The translations under genes were made by a program, and so were the position numbers. A DNA stretch of 6,661 nucleotides from NCBI GenBank assembly GCA_904420155.1, contig CAJFUH010000153.1:1-6661 (forward strand). The letters run 5' to 3'. A model generated the notes under the pieces. That model ran no database searches, was not told where the DNA came from, and saw only the letters and a program-made list of their open reading frames with translations. Below are positions 1-6,112 of this stretch, piece by piece (the first letter of the stretch is position 1; each line of letters starts with the position of its first letter). The DNA comes from an uncultured Clostridia bacterium (GTDB lineage: Bacteria; Bacillota; Clostridia; Oscillospirales; Acutalibacteraceae).

Positions 1-13
1 AATCACCTGATTA

Positions 14-733
14 TTATACATAAGGTATCTGATTAACCGCAGCTTTGAGCTGGTCGATCCAGTAATTGATATCCATAGGTACTTTGAGAATAATCATCGC
101 GATTAATCCCGCCAGCAATATCAATAAAAAAATCAGAATCCAGATTAAAATAGAACGGGCATATGCTTTTCGATTAAAATTGGAACGGCGGCGGAACGCC
201 CACACAAATAGTAAAATAATATTAATGACTGGAATCAGCAATAATAACTGCGTTCCAAAAAATCCAGCGGTACGCATAGGGCGGGCCCGCTTGTCCACCC
301 CTACCACCCGTCGGCTGGGCGTAGGCGCAGACGCCACAGAGACTACCTCTGGTGTTGGTTCCGGCTGAGCGGCATGTCTGGGCGCCTGTTCCTCCTCCAA
401 TTGGGAAGGACGTCTATCCTCTTCTCTGCCAGTACCCTGTTCTTCCCCGCATGCAGGAGGCTCTTCTCGATTGAGCTGCTGGGCTGCCGCACTGCAAAGA
501 TCTACCATTTCTTCCACACGGGCTGAATATAGCGGTATCGATTCTATCTGCTCCCGAGATAAAACAGGAGCGGTATCCCCTAACGTAGGATCCTCCGGAT
601 TCTCTTGTCCCTCCTGTTGTGGTTCCTGGGGAATGGTCTCCTGGATCTCTTCTCCATCTGCCACCACAGCCCCGCAATATCCGCAGATTTTGCTATCATC
701 CGGCAGCGTATTCCCACATTTGGCACAATACAT
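14..733 (-). CDS. Zinc-ribbon membrane protein with a disordered acidic linker, function unknown
   Basis: 239 residues, complete, ATG start with AGGAGG (743-748) nine bases upstream. The N-terminus is a zinc ribbon: C3-x2-C6 and C17-x2-C20, each pair followed by glycine, a standard four-cysteine zinc site. Residues about 25-150 are low in complexity and rich in Glu, Pro and Gln, so probably disordered, apart from a possible helix near 58-80. Two hydrophobic segments follow, about 158-180 (with P168 and N171 in the middle) and 194-216, then a short tail. Positive clusters lie on both sides of the first segment (K148, R149, R151, R154; R181-R183, R188, K189), so it may be a re-entrant hairpin rather than a simple span; this is inference. 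Similar zinc-ribbon proteins with one or two membrane segments are common in Clostridia, and I know of no function. It lies 86 bases downstream of pdxR on the same strand, but has its own strong promoter, so a link to B6 is not implied. Confidence 0.85.
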   Translation of the reverse strand: MYCAKCGNTLPDDSKICGYCGAVVADGEEIQETIPQEPQQEGQENPEDPTLGDTAPVLSREQIESIPLYSARVEEMVDLCSAAAQQLNREEPPACGEEQGTGREEDRRPSQLEEEQAPRHAAQPEPTPEVVSVASAPTPSRRVVGVDKRARPMRTAGFFGTQLLLLIPVINIILLFVWAFRRRSNFNRKAYARSILIWILIFLLILLAGLIAMIILKVPMDINYWIDQLKAAVNQIPYV

Positions 734-776
734 AATCCCCGGCCTCCTATTATTCTCTGATCAATTTTGTTATTTT

Positions 777-805
777 ATTATAACGGAATAAACGATAAAA
801 TTCAA
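777..805 (-). promoter_or_regulatory. Near-consensus sigma-A promoter of the zinc-ribbon gene
   Basis: Read on the minus strand: -35 TTGAAT (800-805), a 17-base spacer, then a perfect -10 TATAAT (777-782). Transcription would start near 770 and give a leader of about 37 bases that contains the ribosome-binding site at 743-748. The spacing and both hexamers are close to ideal, suggesting strong housekeeping expression. A 7-base tandem repeat, TCAAGGG (plus strand 802-808 and 812-818), overlaps the -35 box. No intrinsic terminator is visible between pdxR and this promoter, so read-through from pdxR is possible. Confidence 0.75.
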
Positions 806-819
806 GGGTTATCAAGGGC

Positions 820-2202
820 CTACTCCCTCCTCCAAGCCTTCTGAAGGCGGTTGACCGCTTCTGGGATATCTTGTGTAGGGATGCCTGCAAACCCCATTTG
901 TACCTGTCCCCAAAAGCCTGCCTCTTGCTTACTGGGCATCACCCGTACCCCTTGCTCTAAAGCGGCACGCACTAAGCCCTGGCTGTCCATACCATTCTTT
1001 ACCGTGGCCAAAAGATAAAGGGCGGTCTCCTGAAGGATAAGATCCATTTGTTTGCCAAACGCCTTTTGCAGGGCTTCCGTCAATTCTGTACTTTTTTCTG
1101 CATACAACTTACGCAGGCGGCGTAGCTGCCGTTCCAGCTGCCCCTCTCGGATATATCCCGCCAGCGCCAGCTGTTCCACCTTAGAGGCCGTCTGGTTATA
1201 GCAATGTACTCTCCTTTGATAACGCTGCATCAGCCTTGGTGGAAGGATCATGTATCCAATACGGACAGAGGGCAACAGCAATTTAGAAAAAGACCCCATA
1301 TAAACCACTCTCTGGCTGTCCTGGCTTTGCCATGCCGGAATCGGACGCGCCCGATATCGCAGTTCCCCATTATAGTCGTCCTCTATCACCAGGCTTCCCG
1401 TTTTCTGCGCCCACTCTAACAAACGCAGACGGCGGCTCATGGGGATAGTCCTTCCGTTAGGACGGCTGGATGGACTGATCCACAATGCCTGTACATCGGC
1501 TTGCTCCAATTCCGGTACACAGACCCCGTCTCGATCCGCCGACAACAAAACCGGTTCTATTCCGCAATCTCTTAACACCTGTTCCGCTTGGCGGAATCCG
1601 GGTTTTTCCATAGCTACCCGCTGCACATTTTCTTGAATTAACCCGCACAGTAAATATAAAAGGGATTGTGTCCCCGCCCCGATTACAATATCTTGGGGGG
1701 ATACGGACACCCCTCTCGCCCCATGGCTATAGAAGGAAAGTGCGCTCCTGAGTTCCCACTCTCCCTGAGGATCTCCATAAGAAGCCAATATCTCTTGTCT
1801 TCCCAACACATCTTTGACATGCTTTCTCCACAGCTTGATATCGCTATGTTTGCTGTCGATGCAGTCTGTTCCCAGATTAAACCGAATAAGCCCCTGATTT
1901 TCCTGAGGTTGGGAATATGAAACAGATAGCGACGGCTGTTTTTGTAATTTCTTAATATCCTGGGCTACAAAATAGCCGCTCTGCGGTTTGCTGGCAATAT
2001 ATCCTTCCACGCTTAATTGCTGATAAGCGGTCTCGATGGTAGTGCGGCTCAGCTTTAAGTCCTGGGACAGCACACGGATCGAAGGCAATTTCTGTCCTCC
2101 TACTAACTTCCCGTTTTCTATTGCATTTTTTATTCCATCATATAATTGTAGATAAAGCGGCTCCTGGCTTCCCCGGTTAAGGGGTAAAAAATCGTATAAC
2201 AC
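820..2202 (-). CDS. pdxR: MocR/GntR-family PLP-dependent regulator of vitamin B6 genes (PdxR)
   Basis: 460 residues, the usual MocR length. Residues about 14-80 form the GntR winged helix-turn-helix (KLPSIRVLSQDLKLSRTTIE around 38-57). Residues about 105-460 are a fold-type I aminotransferase domain. D275 and Y277 in EDDYN match the residues that hold the PLP ring, and K307 in GSFSKLLLPS is the expected Schiff-base lysine. The motif at about 434-439 reads VQMGFA, where aminotransferases and GabR usually have RLGFA or RLSFA; the substrate-carboxylate arginine appears to be Q435. The start is GTG, chosen because AAAGGGG (2212-2218) lies nine bases upstream. The name rests on divergence from pdxST: known PdxR proteins activate pdxST and repress their own gene when PLP is low. 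Family membership is near certain and the PdxR role is likely. Confidence 0.9.
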   Translation of the reverse strand: MLYDFLPLNRGSQEPLYLQLYDGIKNAIENGKLVGGQKLPSIRVLSQDLKLSRTTIETAYQQLSVEGYIASKPQSGYFVAQDIKKLQKQPSLSVSYSQPQENQGLIRFNLGTDCIDSKHSDIKLWRKHVKDVLGRQEILASYGDPQGEWELRSALSFYSHGARGVSVSPQDIVIGAGTQSLLYLLCGLIQENVQRVAMEKPGFRQAEQVLRDCGIEPVLLSADRDGVCVPELEQADVQALWISPSSRPNGRTIPMSRRLRLLEWAQKTGSLVIEDDYNGELRYRARPIPAWQSQDSQRVVYMGSFSKLLLPSVRIGYMILPPRLMQRYQRRVHCYNQTASKVEQLALAGYIREGQLERQLRRLRKLYAEKSTELTEALQKAFGKQMDLILQETALYLLATVKNGMDSQGLVRAALEQGVRVMPSKQEAGFWGQVQMGFAGIPTQDIPEAVNRLQKAWRRE

Positions 2203-2203
2203 G

Positions 2204-2255
2204 TAAACTGTCCCCTTTATATTTTTATAAACTGTATATTTTCAAGTTCACAGTT
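2204..2255. promoter_or_regulatory. Candidate PdxR operator: three AACTGT boxes
   Basis: TAAACTGT occurs twice as a direct repeat (2204-2211 and 2228-2235, 24 bases apart), and a third core lies inverted as ACAGTT (2250-2255). The centres of the second and third cores are 20 bases apart, about two helical turns. All three fall downstream of the predicted pdxR start site and upstream of or across the -35 region of pdxS. The first sits between the pdxR ribosome-binding site and its GTG start. This fits repression of pdxR and activation of pdxS, the arrangement known for GabR and described for MocR/PdxR regulators, which use direct plus inverted repeats. Assignment to PdxR is inference from position. 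Confidence 0.55.
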
Positions 2256-2273
2256 GTGCGTTATTATTATAAC
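2241..2273 (+). promoter_or_regulatory. Candidate pdxS promoter with weak -35
   Basis: The best plus-strand -10 candidates are TATTAT (2265-2270) and TATAAC (2268-2273); both overlap the pdxR TATAAT on the other strand. The only -35 candidate is TTCAAG (2241-2246), 18 bases from the first, a poor match to TTGACA. A weak -35 with AACTGT boxes across and just upstream of it is typical of an activator-dependent promoter. The exact hexamers are uncertain. Confidence 0.35.
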
Positions 2274-2293
2274 ACCATTTTTGAAAAAGACAA
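2266..2293 (-). promoter_or_regulatory. Promoter of pdxR with extended -10
   Basis: Read on the minus strand: -35 TTGTCT (2288-2293), a 16-base spacer, and a perfect TATAAT (2266-2271) preceded by TGT, giving the extended -10 TGTTATAAT. The predicted start is near 2259, giving a leader of about 57 bases that carries all three AACTGT boxes and the ribosome-binding site. A regulator bound there would block initiation or elongation, as expected for autorepression. Confidence 0.65.
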
Positions 2294-2355
2294 GATTTCC
2301 CTAGAAAGGAGGAGAGATCCTTCTTTTCGTAGAGAGGGAAGAGGAGGCCATCGTA

Positions 2356-3231
2356 ATGTCGGAATCTCGATATGAACTCAACAAAAACCTAGCGCAAATG
2401 CTGAAAGGCGGCGTTATTATGGACGTCACCACTCCGGAGCAGGCCAAAATTGCTGAGCAAGCCGGAGCTTGTGCCGTTATGGCGTTGGAACGCATTCCTG
2501 CCGATATCCGGGCCGCTGGCGGTGTAGCCCGCATGAGCGATCCTAAAATGATTAAAGGGATCCAACAGGCGGTTTCTATCCCTGTAATGGCCAAAGTCCG
2601 TATTGGTCACATTGTAGAAGCCCAGATTTTACAGGCCATTGAAATCGACTACATCGATGAAAGTGAAGTATTGTCCCCCGCAGACGATATTCACCATATT
2701 GATAAAACAAAATTTGACGTTCCCTTTGTGTGCGGAGCCAAAGACTTGGGGGAGGCGCTGCGCCGTATTCAGGAGGGCGCTTCTATGATCCGTACCAAAG
2801 GGGAACCGGGAACCGGCGATATCATTCAGGCCGTCCGTCACATGAGAAAAATCAACAGTGAAATCAGCCGTCTACAGTCTATGCGGGAAGAAGAGCTCTA
2901 TCAAGCCGCAAAAGAACTGATGGTGCCCTACGAGCTGGTTCTAGCCGTCCATCAGCAGGGACGGCTGCCGGTTGTAAATTTTGCCGCAGGCGGAGTGGCC
3001 ACCCCTGCGGACGCCGCCCTTATGATGCAATTAGGGGCCGAGGGGGTCTTTGTGGGCTCCGGTATCTTTAAATCTGGAAATCCCTCTAAACGCGCCGCTG
3101 CTATTGTTAAAGCAGTCACTAACTATCAGGATCCCGATATGTTGGCCCGCCTTTCGGAAGATCTGGGAGAAGCTATGGTTGGTATCAATGAGCAGGAAAT
3201 TCAATTGTTGATGGCGGAACGGGGAAAATAA
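2356..3231 (+). CDS. pdxS: Pyridoxal 5'-phosphate synthase, synthase subunit PdxS
   Basis: 291 residues; the family is about 290-295. It is the TIM-barrel subunit of DXP-independent PLP synthesis, condensing ribose 5-phosphate, glyceraldehyde 3-phosphate and ammonia. It normally forms a dodecamer carrying twelve PdxT subunits in the cytoplasm. Landmarks match Bacillus subtilis PdxS closely: GGVIMDV with D23 (B. subtilis D24), PADIRAAGGVARM at 48-60, MAKVRIGH with the ribose-binding K80 (K81), YIDESEVL at 99-106, RTKGEPGTG with the second lysine K148 (K149), and VNFAAGGVATPADAALMMQL and GVFVGSGIFKS near the phosphate site. All catalytic residues are present. ATG is preceded by GAGGAGG (2341-2347) with an 8-base gap. 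It is the first gene of the operon with pdxT and the S component and probably needs PdxR for expression. Confidence 0.98.
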   Translation: MSESRYELNKNLAQMLKGGVIMDVTTPEQAKIAEQAGACAVMALERIPADIRAAGGVARMSDPKMIKGIQQAVSIPVMAKVRIGHIVEAQILQAIEIDYIDESEVLSPADDIHHIDKTKFDVPFVCGAKDLGEALRRIQEGASMIRTKGEPGTGDIIQAVRHMRKINSEISRLQSMREEELYQAAKELMVPYELVLAVHQQGRLPVVNFAAGGVATPADAALMMQLGAEGVFVGSGIFKSGNPSKRAAAIVKAVTNYQDPDMLARLSEDLGEAMVGINEQEIQLLMAERGK

Positions 3232-3234
3232 GCC

Positions 3235-3822
3235 ATGAAAATTGGCGTATTAGCTTTGCAAGGGGCCTTTGCAGAGCATAGAAAAATACTGGAACTATTG
3301 GAGGCGGAATCTTTTGAGATTCGCCAAAAACGGGATTTTGAGGCGCAACCTGCGGATGGCTATATTTTACCCGGCGGCGAAAGTACCGTCATGGGAAAAT
3401 TGCTGCGGGAACTGGATTTGTTTGAGCCCTTACAGTCGGTTATTTCCCAGGGCATCCCGGTATTCGGTACGTGCGCAGGGCTTTTACTGCTGGCAAAATC
3501 CATCGAAAACGATCCTTCCGTATATTTGGGAGCCATGGATATTGTGGCTCGGCGGAATGCTTATGGCCGGCAATTGGGCAGTTTTGCTGTCGACGGGACG
3601 TTTGCCGATCAAGGAATCATTCCCATGGTCTTTATCCGCGCCCCTTATATCCAAGATTGGGGAGGACAGGTGGAAATCCTCTCTCAGGTAAACGGTAAAG
3701 CAGTAGCCGCCCGTCAGCGCAATATGCTGGTAACGGCTTTCCATCCGGAATTGACTAACTGCACCACAGTCCACCAATATTTTCTCAATATGATCAAAAG
3801 GAGTCGTTGTACCCATGAATAA
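3235..3822 (+). CDS. pdxT: Pyridoxal 5'-phosphate synthase, glutaminase subunit PdxT
   Basis: 195 residues, the usual length. It is a class I (triad) glutamine amidotransferase that hydrolyses glutamine and channels ammonia to PdxS; it is active only when docked on PdxS. Visible landmarks are the N-terminal IGVLALQGAFAEH, the oxyanion-side motif LPGGEST (45-51), the nucleophile C80 in FGTCAGL, RNAYGRQ (107-113), FIRAPYI (133-139), and the rest of the triad, H170 and E172, in FHPEL. It starts three bases after the pdxS stop with a modest GGGGA site inside the end of pdxS, so translation is likely coupled and the two subunits made in step. Its last eight bases overlap the next gene. No missing residues were found. 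Confidence 0.98.
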   Translation: MKIGVLALQGAFAEHRKILELLEAESFEIRQKRDFEAQPADGYILPGGESTVMGKLLRELDLFEPLQSVISQGIPVFGTCAGLLLLAKSIENDPSVYLGAMDIVARRNAYGRQLGSFAVDGTFADQGIIPMVFIRAPYIQDWGGQVEILSQVNGKAVAARQRNMLVTAFHPELTNCTTVHQYFLNMIKRSRCTHE

Positions 3823-4396
3823 TTACGCAGCTGGACAGAGAAACCATACCCAGCGCCTAGCGGTCATCGGTTTGCTGGCCGCTTTGGTCTTTGTATCCTC
3901 ACTCATCAGTTTTGATATTCCATTGGCCGGTGGAGACAGCACCCGTATCCATTTGGGGAATACCTTCTGCCTGTTGGCCGGCCTGATCACGGGGCCTGTT
4001 GGCGGCGGGTTAGCCGCTGGAATCGGTTCTTTTTTATTTGATTTGATGAACCCCAAATATATTGCTTCCGCCCCTTTTACGTTTCTCTTTAAATTTGCTA
4101 TGGGATTTTTATGCGGCCTGATCGCTTATGCCCACAATCGAAAAGGGGAACGGTTATCCCGCAACATTGTAGCGGCGCTTGTAGGTTCTTTTTCTTATGT
4201 CATTCTGTATCTGGGTAAGGGATTTATCGAAAATGTATTATACGGCCAATCGCTCCAGGCAAATCTGGCCATCATTGGTACCAAAGCGGTGGCTTCTGTT
4301 ACCAATGCCTTGATTGCCGTCATCATTGTGATTCCCTTGGGGATCGCTCTTCGCACCGCCTTAAAGCGGGCTCATATTTGGGAACGCATTCATTGA
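3815..4396 (+). CDS. ECF transporter S component, probable vitamin B6 uptake
   Basis: 193 residues, very hydrophobic, with six predicted helices at about 13-33, 46-60, 61-77, 84-106, 115-139 and 150-182. Size, helix count and the glycine-rich stretch after TRIHLGNTF (43-51), running through TGPVGGGLAAG to FLFDL (73-77), fit the substrate-binding S subunit of energy-coupling factor (ECF) importers. Helix 1 carries a small-xxx-small pair (G19, A23), like the AxxxA contact used to dock on the EcfT subunit. It starts inside the end of pdxT with AAGGAG (3798-3803) eleven bases upstream, so it belongs to the PLP operon. S components named PdxU and PdxU2 have been predicted for B6 in Firmicutes from such linkage; I infer pyridoxine, pyridoxal or pyridoxamine uptake here. 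No EcfA or EcfT gene is in the window, so it probably uses a shared module. Substrate is unproven. Confidence 0.85.
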   Translation: MNNYAAGQRNHTQRLAVIGLLAALVFVSSLISFDIPLAGGDSTRIHLGNTFCLLAGLITGPVGGGLAAGIGSFLFDLMNPKYIASAPFTFLFKFAMGFLCGLIAYAHNRKGERLSRNIVAALVGSFSYVILYLGKGFIENVLYGQSLQANLAIIGTKAVASVTNALIAVIIVIPLGIALRTALKRAHIWERIH

Positions 4397-4415
4397 TGTT
4401 CTCCACGGTAGGTAT

Positions 4416-4456
4416 AAAAAGGGAACCTTGCAATGGTTTTGCAAGGTTCCCTTTTT
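4416..4456 (+). terminator. Intrinsic terminator of the pdxST operon
   Basis: A perfect 18-bp inverted repeat (4416-4433 with 4439-4456) encloses a 5-base loop (TGGTT). The arms run from an A-tract through GGGAACC to TTGCAA, and the right arm ends in TTTTT followed by CTTTTTG. It lies 19 bases after the S component stop and isolates the B6 operon from the deacetylase gene. Confidence 0.93.
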
Positions 4457-4503
4457 CTTTTTGATAGCTTCCTCCAGTATTTGATCCTTTTTTTCCTATG
4501 GCT

Positions 4504-4530
4504 TTGATAAAATATAGTCAATACTATTAT
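4504..4530 (+). promoter_or_regulatory. Possible promoter of the deacetylase gene
   Basis: TTGATA (4504-4509) and TATTAT (4525-4530) resemble -35 and -10 boxes, but the 15-base spacer is short; taking TTTGAT (4503-4508) gives 16. A start near 4537 would leave a leader of about 24 bases with the ribosome-binding site. The gene needs its own promoter because a strong terminator lies just upstream. Confidence 0.35.
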
Positions 4531-4546
4531 GGATCCGGGATCATAC

Positions 4547-4553
4547 AAGGAGG
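4547..4553 (+). promoter_or_regulatory. Ribosome-binding site that fixes the deacetylase start
   Basis: AAGGAGG sits seven bases before the ATG at 4561. The frame stays open upstream to another ATG at 4498, but that codon has no ribosome-binding site and precedes the candidate promoter. The 4561 start also puts a lysine pair and a signal-anchor segment at the N-terminus. Confidence 0.85.
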
Positions 4554-4560
4554 CATTTTT

Positions 4561-6033
4561 ATGAAAAAAATCATCGATTCCTTTTTACAGCGGGGCGGCG
4601 CCTGTCTGGTTGTATGTATCCTATTGCTACTCCTCTGCCTGCCTATCTGGCCGGAGGCTTTCTCCCAGGTTTCTAAAGAGCAGCCTTTCAAAGAAGTGGA
4701 GACCCTTGCGCAACAGATTCAATTTCCCAGCCATTCTCCTGACCGGGAAATTGGCGTTACGGAATCCATTTTAAATAACGACGCGCAGAATGCCGTTAGT
4801 GTCCATTATCCAGTCATTGGGTTGAAGCAGGTAGATGCAGCAATTCAGGAAAAGATACAAAGTATTCTCTCTGAATATCAAGACGGCCTGCCTGCGGAGG
4901 CAATGGATGATTTTTCTTCTTCTCTCTGGGTAGATTATTCTTCCTACTTGGCGGGGGATTCCATTGCCTCCCTCCTGTTTCGAGTAGAAAAAAATGATTC
5001 CACCATGTCACACCCGGATGTCTATGTTTTTACTATGAATTTTGATCTCGCCCAACAAAAGCTTCTTTCCTTAGAAGACATCCTGCAAGGGGAATATCTG
5101 CTTGCTATCTGCGATTATACCCGCGAATATTTCTCCCATACACAGCCTTACCAAGCCTATGTGCATACAGATGCCTTTCAAACGGGAAGCGCCCCGGTTA
5201 TGGGCAATTTCGTCTCTTTTACCATGAACGACAAAGCTTTGACTTTTTATTTTCAAAAAAATCGGATATTTCCCGGTTATTTGGGAGTGGTATCTATCAG
5301 CATCCCCTATTCGGAATTAAATGGTTATCTTAAAGTGGATACCACCGCCACCTTGCTGCAAATCGCGCAGGCTTCTGGAACTATTTCGTCCCAGTTATCT
5401 TCCCCAGTACAAAATATCTCTATCGATCCCAGCCGCCCCATGATCGCCCTCACTTTTGATGACGGCCCTCACGCCAAAGTGACCCCGCAAATCCTAGAGA
5501 TCCTAAAACAAAATCAAGCAAAGGCCACCTTTTTTGTTGTGGGAAATCGAGTGGATAGCTACACCGATTTGATTCAGCGGGAATATATGGAAGGCCACGA
5601 AATTGGAAACCATACTTACAGCCATCCGTTACTCACTAACCTCAGTGCAGATGAAGTGATCTATCAGACGTCTCAAACCGATCAGCGCGTGGCCAAGCTG
5701 ACCTCTTATACTCCCAAACTGCTTCGTCCTCCTTACGGCGCTATAAACACGGTGATGGAATCCAATATTCAGAAACCTTTCGTTTTGTGGTCCATTGATA
5801 CATTGGATTGGAAAACGCAAAATAAAACCAAAATCTTAAATGAAGTATTGGGAAAAGTAAAAGATGGCGATATCATCCTAATGCACGACCTGTATCCTTC
5901 CACGGCAGAAGCATGCGCGGAACTCATCCCTACTCTCAAAGCGCAGGGATTCCAGTTTGTTACCGTTTCCGAACTGCTGGCACAAAAGCGGATAACCCCT
6001 GTGGCAGGCCATGCATACCATCTTGCGAGATAA
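4561..6033 (+). CDS. Membrane-anchored polysaccharide deacetylase, PdaC-like
   Basis: 490 residues from the chosen start. Residues 1-12 are basic and 13-31 a leucine-rich signal anchor with no clear lipobox, so the rest lies outside the membrane. About 80-155 and 165-262 resemble the DUF4163 and DUF3298 pair found in B. subtilis PdaC. About 294-480 is the NodB domain (carbohydrate esterase family 4), with all motifs: TFDDGP with D300 as base and D301 as metal ligand, H351-x3-H355 for the metal, RPPYG at 389-393, DTLDW at 413-417 and MHD with H442. It should therefore be an active metal-dependent deacetylase of N-acetylated sugars. PdaC acts on peptidoglycan MurNAc; here the substrate could be peptidoglycan or another surface glycan, and I cannot tell which. 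Deacetylation often reduces lysozyme sensitivity. It appears to be a single-gene unit between two terminators, with no evident tie to B6. Confidence 0.93.
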   Translation: MKKIIDSFLQRGGACLVVCILLLLLCLPIWPEAFSQVSKEQPFKEVETLAQQIQFPSHSPDREIGVTESILNNDAQNAVSVHYPVIGLKQVDAAIQEKIQSILSEYQDGLPAEAMDDFSSSLWVDYSSYLAGDSIASLLFRVEKNDSTMSHPDVYVFTMNFDLAQQKLLSLEDILQGEYLLAICDYTREYFSHTQPYQAYVHTDAFQTGSAPVMGNFVSFTMNDKALTFYFQKNRIFPGYLGVVSISIPYSELNGYLKVDTTATLLQIAQASGTISSQLSSPVQNISIDPSRPMIALTFDDGPHAKVTPQILEILKQNQAKATFFVVGNRVDSYTDLIQREYMEGHEIGNHTYSHPLLTNLSADEVIYQTSQTDQRVAKLTSYTPKLLRPPYGAINTVMESNIQKPFVLWSIDTLDWKTQNKTKILNEVLGKVKDGDIILMHDLYPSTAEACAELIPTLKAQGFQFVTVSELLAQKRITPVAGHAYHLAR

Positions 6034-6059
6034 TTCCTACCTGTTTGAGAAAATAAAAA

Positions 6060-6092
6060 GGACTCCACCTGAAAAATTCTCAAGTGGAGTCC
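6060..6092. terminator. Bidirectional terminator between convergent genes
   Basis: The arms 6060-6071 and 6081-6092 pair over 12 positions with one C-A mismatch, around a 9-base AT-rich loop. On the plus strand the stem is followed by CTTTTG; on the minus strand by a longer T-rich run (complement of 6051-6059). It can serve the deacetylase gene from the left and the repeat protein gene from the right, which ends 20 bases away. Confidence 0.85.
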
Positions 6093-6112
6093 CTTTTGTA
6101 TTTTGGGATAGA

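Noticed and set aside
2216..2245. Minus-strand TTGAAA-18-TATAAA as the pdxR promoter
   Set aside because: The hexamers look good, but transcription would start at about 2209, downstream of the ribosome-binding site at 2212-2218, leaving it out of the mRNA. The upstream extended -10 at 2266-2271 is better placed.
2203..2355. Riboswitch upstream of the B6 genes
   Set aside because: The leader after the likely start site is only about 75 bases, purine-rich and nearly unstructured, with no recognisable riboswitch core; a dedicated protein regulator is encoded next door.
2301..2594. Minus-strand open frame overlapping the pdxS start
   Set aside because: Antisense shadow of a highly conserved gene; no recognisable domain or initiation signals.
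3269..3691. Open frame of 140 codons inside pdxT
   Set aside because: Lies fully within pdxT in another frame; its sequence has no family features, while pdxT has its complete catalytic triad.
4498..4560. Longer start for the deacetylase at 4498
   Set aside because: No ribosome-binding site before 4498; the stretch covers the likely promoter and the AAGGAGG of the 4561 start, and would add 21 residues before a normal signal anchor.
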